From Climacium dendroides (lineage: Eukaryota > Streptophyta > Bryopsida > Hypnales > Climaciaceae): 64,000 nucleotides of DNA. Below, piece by piece: positions 47,465 through 58,540 of the stretch. Below the pieces are notes generated by a model, which saw nothing but the letters and a program-made list of their open reading frames with translations, was not told the DNA's origin and ran no database searches. Position 1 is the stretch's first letter. The number at the start of each line of letters is the position of its first letter. Made by a program: the position numbers and the translations under genes. The stretch covers positions 13,520,047 through 13,584,046 of the forward strand of contig OX467087.1 in assembly GCA_950106755.1 (NCBI GenBank), read 5' to 3'.

Positions 47465-48523
47465 TCCATCATTGGGATCTCTTTTAATGTATATGTTAGA
47501 ATCATCCTCTAGTCTTTGATAACCGTGAAGAATTAGATAAGTATCGAATCTAATGTACCAAGCTCTAGAGGACTATTTAATTCCATATAATGACTTAATT
47601 AATTTACATACTAAGCTAGGATTGGCTGGTAGGCCTTTAGGTATAGACATGTATATGTCTTCTTCAATATATCCATTCAAAAATGCAATTTTAACATCTA
47701 ATTGATGGATTTCTAAGTCATATTGTGTAGCTAAAGCTAATAAAACTTTGATAGAATTGAGCGTGACAACGGGTGAGAATGTCTAATAATAATCAACACC
47801 TTGAATTTGTGTAAAACCTCTAGCAACTAATCTAGTTTTATATTTATCAATTGTTCCATCAGCATGGGTTTTAATTTTTAAAATCCACTTAGAAGTGATA
47901 GGTTTTCTATTAGGAGGTAAAGTGGTAAGGATCCAAGTTTTATTTTTCTCTAAGGAATTCAATTCAGCTGTGATGGCCACTTGCCATTCTTGACTATCGG
48001 GCCTGGATAAAGCTTCTTGTATTGTATTTGGGGTTGCGAATGAAGTATTGACTGTATGGGCTTGATGTGATCTATGAGTGTGACAAGGCTTACCTCTTTT
48101 GGATAAGTTTAGATTTTGAAGATATTCAAGATATTGTTTTGTTGGCTGGACATTTTTTTTGGGTCGTGTTGAACTATGAGTAGGAGTAGGTGTACTAGCT
48201 TGAAATTTAGAAGTGACTTCTATCTCTTGATTAGACATATCTTGACTATTGTCTTCTAATGATAATTTTGAAAATTGGTCTAATATATTATCAAGCAAAG
48301 GTATATCTTGTTGACCTGTTGTATTGGATGAAGTTATTGTTGGTTGTTGTATAGGTGGGGTTTGCTGTTGATGGTTTGAAATAATAGGAGGAACTGTTAG
48401 TAAATAAGGATCAAATAATTGATCTTGTTTTTCATCTTGTGCAAAAGTGGTTTGAGAATTATGAAGGACTTCATTAAAAATCACATCACGCGATATGATA
48501 ATTTTTTGATTTTCTATGTTCAA
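47464..48523 (-). pseudogene. Reverse transcriptase, N-terminal half, of copia 1
   Basis: A Gln/Thr/Pro-rich linker (48523 downward) is followed by the copia RT start (SQEWQVAITAELNSLEKNKTW, SKWILKIK, KTRLVARGFTQIQGVDYY). A stop follows at 47783, then decayed sequence keeps LDVKIAFLNG, with the first RT Asp, near 47690. The frame reaches YVDD at about 47435-47446, inside the palindrome. Confidence 0.85.
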
Positions 48524-48721
48524 TAAACGATAAGCTTTTGATTCTTCACAATAGCCTAATAAAATTGCTTATATTGAATGGGAGTCTAACTTTCTTCTAG
48601 TTTCCTTTTGGACAAGGACATGAGCCTCATTGCCAAATATTTTTAAATAAGATAAGTTGGGTTGTTTGCCAAACCATATTTCAAATGGAGTCTTATGGGT
48701 ACTTATTGATTTTGTTGGATT

Positions 48722-48952
48722 TCAATTTTGCAGATAATTTGCTGTTAAGAGAGCTTCTTCCCAATATGCTTTAGGTAAGTTAGCATAGGATAGCATAGTT
48801 AATATTGTGCTTATTAATGTTCTGTTTTTCCTTTCAGACACACCATTTAATTGTGGTGTATAAGCTGTTGTATACTCTCTCTTAATGCCTTTTTTAGAGC
48901 AAATTTTTTTTAATTCATTAGATAAGTATTCACCTCCATGATCAGACCACAA
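48722..48952 (-). pseudogene. Integrase, catalytic C-terminal part, of copia 1
   Basis: SDHGGEYLSNE carries the second Asp, and NGVSERKNRTL the catalytic Glu of the DDE triad. It is separated from the first part by stops. Confidence 0.85.
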
Positions 48953-49021
48953 GACTTTAATTTGATAATTTGTTTGTTTCTCTACAAAATTCTTATAATG
49001 TCTGAATTTGTCAAATGCCTC

Positions 49022-49507
49022 TTATTTATTTTTCATCAGATAAAAAAAACAATATGAGGAGAAGTCATCTATAAAGGTTATGAAATATTTGAAACCTGAA
49101 TGTGTTCCAATTTGCATTGGACCACATATGTTTGAATGAACAAGTTGTAATAAATGAGTAGTCCAGCTTTCACTACTTTTAGGAATTTTTTGCTTGTGTT
49201 GCTTGCCAATAGTACATGATTGACAAAAATTCATTTCATTTTCATTAAAGGAATCTATTCCTTTAGATATGAATTGTAGTTCTTTAAGTCTTTGTTTATT
49301 AATATGACCCATTCTTAAGTGCCACAAATCAGCTTTGTTCATATTTGTGAGTGCAAAAATTGCCATTATTCTTTTATGAGGTATGATTGTCGTACCTAAT
49401 TCATACAAATCAGGGTTTAACTTACAATTAGCTATTGTTTGACCAAATTTATTGATCAACTCCAGTTGTCCAAATTTAATCCTTATTTCTCCACCAGCTT
49501 TGTCCAA
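49022..49507 (-). pseudogene. Integrase, N-terminal part, of copia 1
   Basis: The GAG-pre-integrase HHCC zinc motif is present (LWHLRMGHIN...FCQSCTIGK). The first catalytic Asp is replaced: the motif reads VHSNICGPM where an Asp is expected. The frame ends at 49022, before the second Asp. Integrase inserts the cDNA into the host genome. Confidence 0.85.
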
Positions 49508-50059
49508 CTGTTTGGCAGAAAATAAATTCTTTGCAAGCCCAGGAACATGGAGAACATCAGGTATGACTTTTTACCATTCACAAGTCTAATTGTGACATCT
49601 CCATAACCTTCAATCTTGTATGATGTTGAATCATCGCCTAGATAAACCACTTACTTATCTCCATAAGTTTTATAATTATTAAATGCCTCAAATTGATGAC
49701 ACATATGTTGGGTGGCTTCACTGTCCATATACCAACTTGAAGTTGATTCTCCTTTAGTGATTAATGCAGTTACCATATAAAGCCTATTTGACTTAATAAT
49801 TGCATTACTTTATTTTTATTATTATTATTATTATACTTTTCTGCTGCAATTCTATTCCTGCATTCTTTAATTGAGTGACCTGACTTTTTACAATAGAAAG
49901 ACCTTCTTGTATCATTTGATTCATTTTTTCTTTCAAAATTCTTGAAGTTAGACTGAAATTTTTTTTGATGAGTGTTTTTTCTTATTATTTCATTTTTTCT
50001 TTCAAAATTCTTGAAGTTAGATTGAATTTTTTTTTTATGAGTATTTTTTCTTCTTATTG
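49508..50059 (-). pseudogene. Zinc knuckle and protease remnant of copia 1
   Basis: The reading frame is broken by stops and the tandem duplication, but the zinc-knuckle remnant (SFYCKKSGHSIKEC) and the protease site (WYMDSEATQHM, near 49710-49730) are recognisable. The protease Asp is kept but the following Gly of the DSG motif is Glu, so the enzyme would be inactive. An (ATT)n run occurs at about 49813-49832. Confidence 0.7.
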
Positions 50060-50737
50060 TTATTGAATTTTTTTCTTTATATAAAGAGCTGATTGTGTTT
50101 CATTAGATAGACTCATGTCTCTCATGAGAGTTTCTTCTTGTAATAAATTTGTAATCAATGATTGAAGGGTGATTCCTGGTTGTCTTCTCAATGAGCTAAT
50201 AAATATCTTATAACTTGCAGGTAAACTACACATCAAGGCCAATATTGCTTCTTCATCAGCAATTGGACACCCTACTGTAGCTAAATTTTCTAAATGAGAT
50301 CTGAATAAGTGAATGTGTTTAGTAACACTATCACTTTCTTTCATTTTTAAGGCATGTAACTTATCTTTAAGATGCATTTTAGTCACTACATCTTGAGATT
50401 CAAAAATATTTTTTAACTCTTGCCATACTTGATTTGCAATGGTACAAGATTGAATATGTGAAACTACATTATTTTCTAAACAATTATTAATGATCGTAAG
50501 AGATAATGAATCTCTTTCCTCCCAATGACTAATACTTCCTTCACTTGCTGTAGGTAAAGATCGAGATCTTGCAGTTATTTGATCTGCAGTAGGTGCTACC
50601 GGCAAAGGTTCAGCACCACTCACTATCGACCACAATTTTTTTGTTTTGAAAATTAATGCCAATAAGTGTTTCCATATATTAAAGTATGTCCCATCAAATT
50701 TAGGAACATGACTGATGTCAATTTTATGAGTTGCCAT
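50060..50737 (-). pseudogene. Gag of copia 1
   Basis: The ATG is at 50737. The first residues (HVPKFDGTYFNIWKHLLALIFK) are the usual copia Gag start, followed by the UBN2-type helical region (VWQELKNIFES, SVTKHIHLFRSHLENL, ALMCSLPASYKIF, TLQSLITNLLQEE). It stops at 50060, before the zinc knuckle, which lies in a decayed stretch near 49870-49910. There the CX2CX4HX4C pattern has Ser for its first Cys. A roughly 66-bp tandem duplication (about 49920-50050) sits between. Gag forms the particle and binds RNA. Confidence 0.85.
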
Positions 50738-50738
50738 T

Positions 50739-51071
50739 TTAATAGCCTTCTCTTAAAATTGCTTGAATTTCACATTCATCAATATAGTCTTCAACCATAT
50801 AATCAAAGTTACCTTCAATAAAATTAGCTAATGCTTCTATGTATGATGCAGGGGCATTATTAATATTGTATGTGGTATGTGTTACTCCTAGATGTTGTTC
50901 TTCTTCTATGGGAAGAGACTGTTCATCTTCTTCATTTGTAAGATGTTGAAGGACTATTGATGCTTGTAAGAATGCATTTGTAAGATCCACATTTGTAAAT
51001 GGTATTATAGTCGGAATTACATTTGCTTGAGATTCTTCCTCACTTGAGGATTCTAATTGAGGAAAACACAT
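50739..51071 (-). CDS. Short acidic ORF upstream of gag in copia 1
   Basis: The ATG is at 51071, 15 bases after the PBS, and TAA is at 50741-50739, two bases before the gag ATG. It has 110 residues, rich in Glu, Asp, Asn and Gln (SSSEEESQAN, VEDYIDECEIQAILREGY). I recognise no domain. A separate leader ORF before gag is unusual for plant copia elements. It could be a real accessory product or an uninterrupted frame by chance. Confidence 0.35.
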   Translation of the reverse strand: MCFPQLESSSEEESQANVIPTIIPFTNVDLTNAFLQASIVLQHLTNEEDEQSLPIEEEQHLGVTHTTYNINNAPASYIEALANFIEGNFDYMVEDYIDECEIQAILREGY

Positions 51072-51085
51072 TGTTGTGCATTATC

Positions 51086-51097
51086 GCTCTGATACCA
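51086..51097 (-). other. Primer-binding site, initiator tRNA-Met
   Basis: On the minus strand it reads TGGTATCAGAGC directly after the 5' LTR. This is the standard plant copia site complementary to the 3' end of initiator tRNA-Met. Confidence 0.9.
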
Positions 51098-51249
51098 TGT
51101 TGGATTTATAATGAATAATAAATTATAAAAAAACAAGTGTTTATATACATACTGGTAAGAGATGGTCTCTTATAGTCACACCTCCTACATACATGACTGT
51201 TCACTAAGTATAGCAAGTGTACTATACTATATTCTACGTATCTCTAACA
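51098..51249 (-). repeat. 5' LTR of copia 1
   Basis: A 152-bp LTR next to the primer-binding site. On the + strand it begins TGTTGGATTTATAATG and ends CTCTAACA. It is similar to the other LTR apart from small indels and substitutions. Confidence 0.95.
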
Positions 51250-52174
51250 CTTTGTCCATATGGAGCTTCTTAGAGGCACATAGTGCTTGTCAACGATCAC
51301 TGTCCCAGCGATTCCTGGAAGCCCCACAAGCGCATTGCATGATTTTGCAGGCTGGTATTTGCGTTAGAGTGGGTTGCACCAGGGAATGAAGCCTTACAGT
51401 GAATTCAGTCAAGCTTCGCCTGTCTATCGACAATCACCAGATTGCAGTTTAATTGCAAATAGACAATTTAACTAGACGCAGAATTGAGAACCCTCGAGCG
51501 GCCTGATGTGAGCACAGACTTCACTTTCTACGGAGTAAATCCTGCCTTACAGATTCATTCATGATGCGATGTGGATCGATCATGTGAATAACCTCAGTTG
51601 AGCTTGACATTTTTCAGGCATGGCGCGCGCATCATTTTAGAATTCTCAGGCCAACTGAAGGATCTGTCCAGCTCTTGTAACTGGCGTGGGACCAAATACA
51701 AGTTCAGGTGCTCGTAGCCTCAATGGCCATCGCAAGTTCAATTGTGGACCACCTAGACTAGAGATTCTGATTCAGCCACAAGTTGTTTGTCTTCGTCATT
51801 GCTGTTTCAACAAGGCTTGTTCTTAACCGTTAAACGTCGAGGTGGACGTCTTGCGTTGAATGGATGAAAGAGGATCTCTCAATGCAAGATAGAAGTGCAA
51901 CTATTCATCCTCGGAATTGGGCAAGAAAAGGGGAGGTCTTCTATTGTAGTTTGTCGTCCTTTTACAATTTTCTAAGCCAATGCTTCATATGGTTATAAAA
52001 ACTAATGATTTTCAAAGTCACCTTGTCATGTTTTAAGGGTTAAAATCCACCCTTGATACCTGTTTCCCTGATAAGTGTTAAACTCACATATGTGTTTAGG
52101 AAAATTGTACTTCCAATTTTTTTAAAATTTAATTTTCATTCTTAAAAATATAATTAAATAGAAGTATATACTAA

Positions 52175-52330
52175 TGAATCTGTAAGACTGTTTAGAGAGC
52201 TTCCACAGGGCGGAAGAATTGAGCTAAGTACAAGAGAGTCAGATCCGATAAATGTGGATCTGGGTAAGCTAGGATGAACTTACTGTAGCACTGTATACTA
52301 ATCTAAATATACATGTATACTATTCTAACA
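52175..52330 (-). repeat. 3' LTR of copia 2
   Basis: The matching 156-bp LTR with the same ends, next to the polypurine tract. Confidence 0.95.
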
Positions 52331-52339
52331 CCCTCCCTG
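52331..52339 (-). other. Polypurine tract of copia 2
   Basis: On the minus strand, CAGGGAGGG lies directly before the 3' LTR. Confidence 0.7.
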
Positions 52340-52427
52340 AAACCCTAGACCATAATCGTGAAAGAAGTTTAGTGATGGCAAATTATGATGTGGAAGGTTT
52401 CAATAGTGGAACAAGTAGACAGGAGGA

Positions 52428-52910
52428 TTGTCGTTGGAACATGATAAACTTGTTGTTGTGTCTGTGGTTGTTGTTGACATTTCTATACAAAGTGATAGTT
52501 TATTGCTTTGTTGGGGTGAGCAATCTACTTGTGAGGCGACTACAACAGCGAGGCCAGGAAGATCCACAAATCAATATTTCTATTGCAATTGGTGTCTCAG
52601 AGCACGATTGTGTGAGCGTCTTCAATGGGCGCGTCGTCGACAGGTATTGCATCACGTGCTCCCCCCCAGTCGGCGGCTTCGATGGGCGCGGTGTCGACAG
52701 GAACGGCGTCGCGGGCTCCCCCCAGTCGGCGAGCAAGCAGAAGTAGGCACGGGGGGCGCAAGAAGAGTTTACGCTGTGCGTTGTGGAGTCGGCCCAGGAG
52801 TGTACTGTAGCTGGAATGCGTGCAAGCGCCAAGTGAACGGCTATAAGGGGCAAGAGTATAAGAGTTTCAAGACTCTGAGTGAGGCTGAAAAATATTTAGC
52901 AAAAATGTAA
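52428..52910 (+). CDS. Antisense ORF in copia 2 ending in an RNase H1/viroplasmin-type domain
   Basis: It runs opposite to copia, between RNase H and the 3' LTR. The frame is open from 52428 (no clear ATG) to TAA at 52908. The last about 48 residues read VYAVRCGVGPGVYCSW, then a KRQVNGYKGQEYKSFKT segment and SEAEKYLAKM. This matches the small hybrid-binding domain found at the N-terminus of eukaryotic RNase H1 and in caulimovirus inclusion proteins, which binds RNA-DNA hybrids. The preceding 300 bp are GC-rich and include a roughly 57-bp tandem duplication (52621-52733). It may be captured host RNase H1 sequence or an accessory gene. Expression and function are unknown. Confidence 0.55.
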   Translation: MSLEHDKLVVVSVVVVDISIQSDSLLLCWGEQSTCEATTTARPGRSTNQYFYCNWCLRARLCERLQWARRRQVLHHVLPPSRRLRWARCRQERRRGLPPVGEQAEVGTGGARRVYAVRCGVGPGVYCSWNACKRQVNGYKGQEYKSFKTLSEAEKYLAKM

Positions 52911-52943
52911 GCTTATCAGGCATAGAGGTTAAACTCAAGTGCT

Positions 52944-53261
52944 TTATGGGACTGCTGTAAGATTGAGCAACTGTCGGCATTCAATAAATTTGATTCGTTC
53001 AAGTGCCTTTGTCATAATGTCAGTAGGTTGTCGATTTGTGGAAATATATAAAACCTCAATTTGTTGTTTATTGACCATGTTATGAACAAAATGAAGATGA
53101 ACTTCAAAGTGTTTGGTTTTGGAGTGATAAATCAGATTTTTTGAAATTTTAATGGCACTTTGATTATCACAATAGATTTTAATGGGTCTGTGCGTGTTGA
53201 ATCCAAGTTCTGAGTATAATCCCTGCATCCAAATAACTTCTTTGGTGATTTCTACTAGAGC
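52944..53261 (-). pseudogene. RNase H of copia 2
   Basis: After a TGA at SSTEFEY it resumes in the same frame: QGLYSELGFNTH, IYCDNQSAIKISKN, KTKHFEVHLHFVH and PTDIMTKAL, ending at 52944. Confidence 0.85.
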
Positions 53262-54500
53262 TCAATATTCAAATTCTGTAGAAGATAAGGAAACACATGT
53301 TTGTTTCTTACTGCACCAAGTGATGGGAGTATTACCGACCACGAGAACGAATGCACCAGTGGATTTGCATTCATCCTGATCGCCGCCCCAGTCGGCATCT
53401 CTATAACCCATAAGTGTGAGGTCACTGCCTTTTTGATAATGGAGGCCAAGTGACATAGTACCTTTAATGTAACAAATAATAGTCTTGACAGCATTAAAGT
53501 GAGCTTGTTGGGGGGCTTGCATATAACGGGACACGAGATTGACAGAAAATGCAATGTCAGGTTTGGTGTTCGTCAGAAAGATTAGTTTGCCCACCATTCT
53601 TCTATAGAGAGATGGGTCAACAACTGGTGTTTGAGTGTCCTTGGATAATGTAAGACCAGGTTGCATTGGGGTTTGGCAAGGATTGCAATCAAGCATGCCA
53701 AATTCCTCTACAATACTATGAGCATAGTCGGTTTGATGTAGAAGTAAACTAGTAGAGGTACGTGTAAATTGTAGGCCTAAATAGCGGCTTATGAGACCAA
53801 GAGTAGTCATTTTGAAGCAAGCCATCAATTGTTGTTTGAGCCAAGTAATCTTGGAGTGATCGTTGCCAGTGACAAATAGATCATCCACATGTAGGACAAT
53901 GATGACAATTTTGCCATCAACTTTGGCATAATAGAGATTGCCATCAGCAAAGGATTGGCGAAGGAATAATTTTTGTAAGAACTTGTCAATTTTGTGAAAC
54001 CGTTCATTTGGAGATTGCTTGAGACTGTATAAAGCGCGATAAAGTAGACATACTTGGGATTCATGGGCGGGAACTTCAAAACCACGAGGTTGGCACATGT
54101 AAACTCGATGGCGAAGTTTACTATTGAAGAATGCCGTGAAAAAATCCAAATGATACATTTCCCAATCTTCGGAAGCAGTGATGGCACTAATGGCTTTGAT
54201 CGTGTTGGATTTTGCAACAGGGGCAAAAATGTCCTCATAGTTGATGCCTTCTTTTTGGTCAAAGCCCCAAGCAACAAGATGAGCTTTGTATCTATTTGAT
54301 TGACCATGGATACCTGGTTTGATTTTGTATATCCATTTGCATGAAATAGCACGAGCTCCAGGGGGTAAGTCAACAAGCTCTCAAGTTTTATTCTGATGAA
54401 TACTTTGCATTTCTGCTTGCATCGCTTGTTGCCATTGAGGGTCGTGTTTGACATCATCATAGGTGAGATCATTTGCTTTGGATTTCAAACTGCCCAAAAA
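53262..54500 (-). pseudogene. Reverse transcriptase of copia 2
   Basis: The N-terminal part (54160-54500) is broken by stops but keeps the RT start. From 54158 the frame is open for 298 codons: LDFFTAFFNSKLRHRVYM with the first Asp, LYRALYSLKQSPNERF, then LHVDDLFVTGND near 53880, where the usual Tyr of YVDD is His. Later MVGKLIFLTNTKPDIAF and RDADWGGDQDECKSTGAF lead into RNase H. Confidence 0.9.
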
Positions 54501-54784
54501 TTGATAATAGTCTTGAAGTTTTTGAGGAGGCTTAGAGATGCGGCTAGGGTTGCGAATAGCAGGAATAATAGGTGGTCGTCAAGTGTAAACTAGCTGATAT
54601 GGTGATAATGATGACGAGCTAGCTGGGGCAACCGAGTGGAGCTGACGTCCATGGAACTGGATGATGTAATTGGTCTGGTAGAAACATCTACTGAGGATAG
54701 ACCGTGGGGAGAAGGAGTGTTGTCAGGAGTACTATGAGTAATGTCCATAGATGATGTTGGGCCCTATAAAAAAGTAATAGGAAT

Positions 54785-55318
54785 CTACAAACTTGAATGT
54801 GAATTGAAGATATTGAGTCGATATTGAACGGAAAAAGAAGTATGAGTTTCTTGACCTTCCAAGAGGAGTGGATCAATTGTTTGAGTCTCATCAAAGGTGA
54901 CATTTTGTGAAATAATAACTGATTTGGTATGAAGATCAAAGCATTTGAAGCCTTTGGTGTGATCATCAATGCCGAAAAGTATACAAGGAGTGACTTTGGC
55001 CCCTACTTTATTCTGTTTGTGTTTTGGAACATGAACATAGACTTTAGTACCAAATATTCGAAGTGTAGAAAAATCGGGTTGCTTGCCAATATACTGAGCC
55101 TCAGGAGTTGAGTTGATAAGTGCCTTAGTAGGCCGTCTATTGAGAAGATAACATGCGTGTTTCACAGCTTCAGACCAAAGAGGGCCTAGTAAGTGATGGT
55201 GATGGATGAGACAACGGGCGGTCTCTACAATAGAACGATTCTTGCGTTCTGCAAGCCCGTTGCTTTGCGGAGTGAACGATTGATTGAATTCATGTTTGAT
55301 ACCTTCCAAATTACAAAA
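54785..55318 (-). pseudogene. Integrase, C-terminal part, of copia 2
   Basis: It begins GIKHEFNQSFTPQSNGLAERKNRS, with the catalytic Glu of the DDE triad, then the PTKALINSTPEAQYIGKQP and GTKVYVHVPKHKQNK segments typical of copia integrase tails. Confidence 0.9.
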
Positions 55319-55321
55319 ATG

Positions 55322-55933
55322 TCAAAACTCATGAGAAACATATTCTCCCCCATTGTCAGTACAAAGAGTACATAGTTTATAATCAGATGCGTTCTCTTTG
55401 CGAGTTTTAAATTTGATAAATTCGCGCAATACTTGATCCTTGCTTTTCAATAGGACCACCCAAATTTTGCGAGAAAAATTGTTGATGAAGGTGACAAAAT
55501 ATCGTGCTTCACTATAGGATGGGTGGCAAAATGGGCCACAAACATCACTATGAATAAGATGGAGAGGCTGTGGCGATGAAGTGAGGCTGTGGGAAAACTT
55601 TTTGCGAGAATGTTTGCCTTTTTCACAAGTTTTACATACATATTGTATGCGAGGGAGTTTAGGAAGGCTAACAATAGTTTGCTGTTGAGATAACTTGTAT
55701 AAGGCATCAAAGTTCAAGTGCCCTAGCCAATAATGCCATAGAAGTGTTTTCTCAATCTCCTTGGTACGTTCCACAGTGCATACTTCCACATTCAATAGTG
55801 TGTCAGCTGTGAGCATATAAAGGCCATCTTTTCTCGAGCGATGACCTCGGAAAAAAACTTGTTTGGTTTGCATATCACGAATGAGACATGTGCATTTAAT
55901 AAATTCAATGGAGCAACCTTGATCAGAAAACAT
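55322..55933 (-). pseudogene. Integrase, N-terminal part, of copia 2
   Basis: HHCC motif: LWHYWLGHLNFDAL...CKTCEKGK. First catalytic Asp in HSDVCGPF; second in CTDNGGEYVSHEF. A TGA after HEF ends the frame and it resumes at once in 54785-55309. Confidence 0.9.
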
Positions 55934-56271
55934 CCAATAGAAAGTAAGTTTCTTTGTATACCAGATACATAGAGAATGTTGTCGATACTCTTTATTGATC
56001 CATCAGATAATTTGATCAATATCTTGCCTTTCCCGGCTACATGATAAGAGTGCCCTCCAGTAGTGAGCATAGGAGTAGAATGGGAACTAGGCTGAAAATC
56101 AGTTAGAATATTGGGGTCTCTTGTGACATGATGAGTGGCCCTAGAATCAAGTATCCATATTGGACCCGGAGTGACAGAATTGCTCTCAAGCAAATTTAGG
56201 GAATATGAAATACTAGTGAGAAGGCGAGTTGGAGAGGCACAACAACTATCTTGTACAGAAGGTGGGAGCAC
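55792..56271 (-). pseudogene. Protease and pre-integrase start of copia 2
   Basis: IWILDSRATHHVT is the aspartic protease site; the Gly of DSG is Arg, so it would not work. The following GGHSYHVAGKGKI..LSDGS and LSIGC are the usual copia protease-to-integrase segment. The frame shifts near 55800-55930, where the integrase frame takes over. Confidence 0.85.
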
Positions 56272-56749
56272 GCTCGGTCGATTGACGGGGCCAGAGGAGT
56301 TGACAGAGAGGATCGGGGGGCCAGTTAGGTTTGGAAGGTCGGCGGAGCATGGGCTGGTGGAGCCCAGTTAGCTCCCCTCCAACGGTCGGCCTCCGAAATT
56401 GTAGCCGCCGTGAGCTGAGCCGTCGAGGTCGTTGTCTTGAGCTGGTCCGTGTGCATCGTTAGCCTGGTGTGCCACTTTGATGCACCACTCGGATGCACTG
56501 CTCTGTCTTGCCACTACGCCGCCGCGCTAAAAGTTGTTGACAATGTTTCCTCGTCCTTCTGTTGTGGCGAGGGTTTCAATTCTCGGACCTGTGATGGCAG
56601 TTGATCGCATGGTGTGCAATGTTGGGGAGCGTTGCAAGATTCCAACGTGCTGTGCTGGAGCAAAGGATGCTTCAATGGAATTAACTTTGAAGGAATCAAG
56701 TTCAAGGAGGTTACCTTCTAGGACGTTGCCTGCGGAGTCGCCAAAGGAG

Positions 56750-57837
56750 TAATCAGAGACATGCTACTTCATCTTCTCGATGGAGTAAGCTTGTGGATAA
56801 CTTCGTTGTCTTGTCTTCAACTTTTGCATTTTCTGATCAAGAGCCTTGATCTTCGATACAATTTGAGAGACTTCGCAGTTGCGCTCCACATGCCCGAGTT
56901 CGCCGCAGAAGTTGCATCGTTCTTCGGTGTTCTTTTTGTATGTTGTCTGCTTGCCTTTGCCATGCTCGTATCAATTTGGTTGATTGCGGTTGTTGGAGTT
57001 TTGTTGATGTTGATCCTTGTTGCGTTGCGGGTACCAATCTCGCTGTGGGCTATTGCGATTTGAACGTTGACTGCATTGTTGCTGAGAGGATTGTTTCTTC
57101 TACCCTTTCTTAAAGTAGAGTGCCTCACTCACTAACTCCTGCTCTGCATCCATCTTGACCTGCATTTCTTCATCTAGAAGTTTGGACTCAAGTTCGTCAA
57201 ATGAAAGAAGAGTGTCTTTACCCGTTTGTGAGCGAGTGAAGTACTGGTATGCCTTGGGCAGTGAGTGCAGCATCAGCAGAACAATTAAGTCTTCAGGAAT
57301 GTTGATCTGCATAACATCAAGTTGATCAATAGTCTCCTTCATGGTCTTGAGATACGCCTCCATTGTTGTAGCTTCGTCCTTCTTGGAAGTCACAAGTTTT
57401 CTTAGCAACATAAGACGTCTAGAACCAGATCTAGGAGTGTACTTATTTTTTAAGTGCTCCTAGCATAAGAAAGGGTCTCTAAACCGACCTACTGTGGTTA
57501 CGAGCAAATCTTTGACTGATTCTAGGATGGCTTGTAGAGCGGCAACACGTTTGTCAATCTCCTCGTCAATGATTGTCTGTGCAGGTGACGAAGGAGTGAT
57601 GCAATATTGAAGTAGTCTATAACGTGACAGAATGTTAGACATACAAAATGACCAGACTTGGTAGTTAGTTGGCCCTTCTAATCTACTGCTGTCAGGTATG
57701 GAGATCTCTACTCCTTTAGACATCACCATTACTGGTCTTAGAGCTCTATCTACCTCTGCAATGTTAGTCTGTAGAGGATCGGGAGAGGTTCTATTCTCAC
57801 GTGGGATCTCAATAGCACTAGATGCTTCTTGATCCAT
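56750..57837 (-). pseudogene. Gag of copia 2 with intact zinc knuckle
   Basis: The ATG is at 57837. One TAG (57462-57460) interrupts the frame, which continues to 57100. Helical Gag motifs are clear: TNYQVWSFCMSNIL, TMEAYLKTMKETIDQL, DLIVLLMLHSLPKAYQYF and LLDEEMQVK. Further down, near 56880-56925, CNFCGELGHVERNC is a complete CX2CX4HX4C knuckle. A frameshift lies between it and the upstream part. Confidence 0.85.
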
Positions 57838-57881
57838 ATCTCAATAGATTGTCGTACAGATTAAAGAGGTTCGAAACAGAA

Positions 57882-57893
57882 GCTTTGATACCA
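57882..57893 (-). other. Primer-binding site of copia 2
   Basis: On the minus strand it reads TGGTATCAAAGC, three bases from the LTR. It is complementary to initiator tRNA-Met with one difference from copia 1. Confidence 0.85.
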
Positions 57894-57896
57894 TAA

Positions 57897-58052
57897 TGAA
57901 TCTGTAAGACTGCTTAGAGAGCTTCCACAGGGCGGAAGAATTGAGCTAAGTATGAGAGAGTCAGATCTGATAAATGTAGATTTGGGTAAGCTAGGATGAA
58001 CTTACTGTAGCACTGTACACTAATCTAAGTATATATGTACACTATTCTAACA
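57897..58052 (-). repeat. 5' LTR of copia 2
   Basis: A 156-bp LTR beginning TGAATCTGTAAGACTG and ending ATTCTAACA on the + strand, next to the PBS. Confidence 0.95.
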
Positions 58053-58540
58053 AATACTAGATAGAAGGAAAATCTAAATTATTAATATCTTGAAGATGGA
58101 ATTGAAATGCCCTAATCCCCAGTGGTGAAATTGTTTTAGCAAGTCAAATAAACCATGTAGAATTTTTTAGATTGTAAAAATTGTATTAAAAAACGGATCC
58201 TACAAGTTATTTTTCAAGAAGATGCTTACATTGCTTGAAAAACAAGATTGTTCATAACTTTCACATCACCTATTCAAATGAAATGAATCAAAGCTTTCCA
58301 TATAGATCAAACCGGTCATTTACTACATACATCTAAGAACCGTAAAAGAACCATTGCTAATTACCACACACTAACCGCACAATTCAACTACCAATTCAAT
58401 TGTGATGGGAACAAAATTTTGTATCACCGCCCAATGACTGCACATTGTGCAATCAAGGGCCACAAGGAATTTTTGACTAGATTTCAAGTGCATCACCTTG
58501 AAATTGCAAAAAACTTTGTAGGAAGAAAAATCATAGCGAA

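Larger units (their letters stand above)
45017..51249 (-). mobile_element. Ty1/copia retrotransposon 1 (short LTRs)
   Basis: LTRs are 158 and 152 bp, with TGTTGG at one end and CCAACA or CTAACA at the other. They are flanked by a 5-bp target duplication CTTTG (45012-45016 and 51250-51254). PBS and PPT are in place. Domain order on the minus strand is gag, protease, integrase, RT, RNase H, the copia order. The LTRs differ at several positions and by about 6 bp of indels, and coding is broken throughout, so it is an older, dead copy. Its RT holds a 185-bp palindrome, and an exon-like host sequence sits near the 3' end. Confidence 0.95.
52175..58052 (-). mobile_element. Ty1/copia retrotransposon 2
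   Basis: Two 156-bp LTRs (52175-52330 and 57897-58052) differ at about eight positions. Flanks show a 5-6-bp duplication (A)TACTA, confirmed by the uninterrupted site in host unit copy 2. The domain order is copia. Integrase catalytic residues are intact, but stops, a protease change and an altered RT motif make it non-autonomous. An antisense ORF with an RNase H1-type domain lies at its 3' end. Confidence 0.95.
44783..58540. repeat. Host tandem unit, copy 1, split by two copia insertions
   Basis: Three pieces (44783-45016, 51255-52173 and 58054-58540) are collinear with 58541-60120. Together they make about 1.64 kb. The duplicated unit contains GCAGTTTAATTGCAAA and CTCGAGCGGCCTGATGTGAG in both copies. 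I recognise no gene in it; small open frames differ between copies. Confidence 0.85.
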
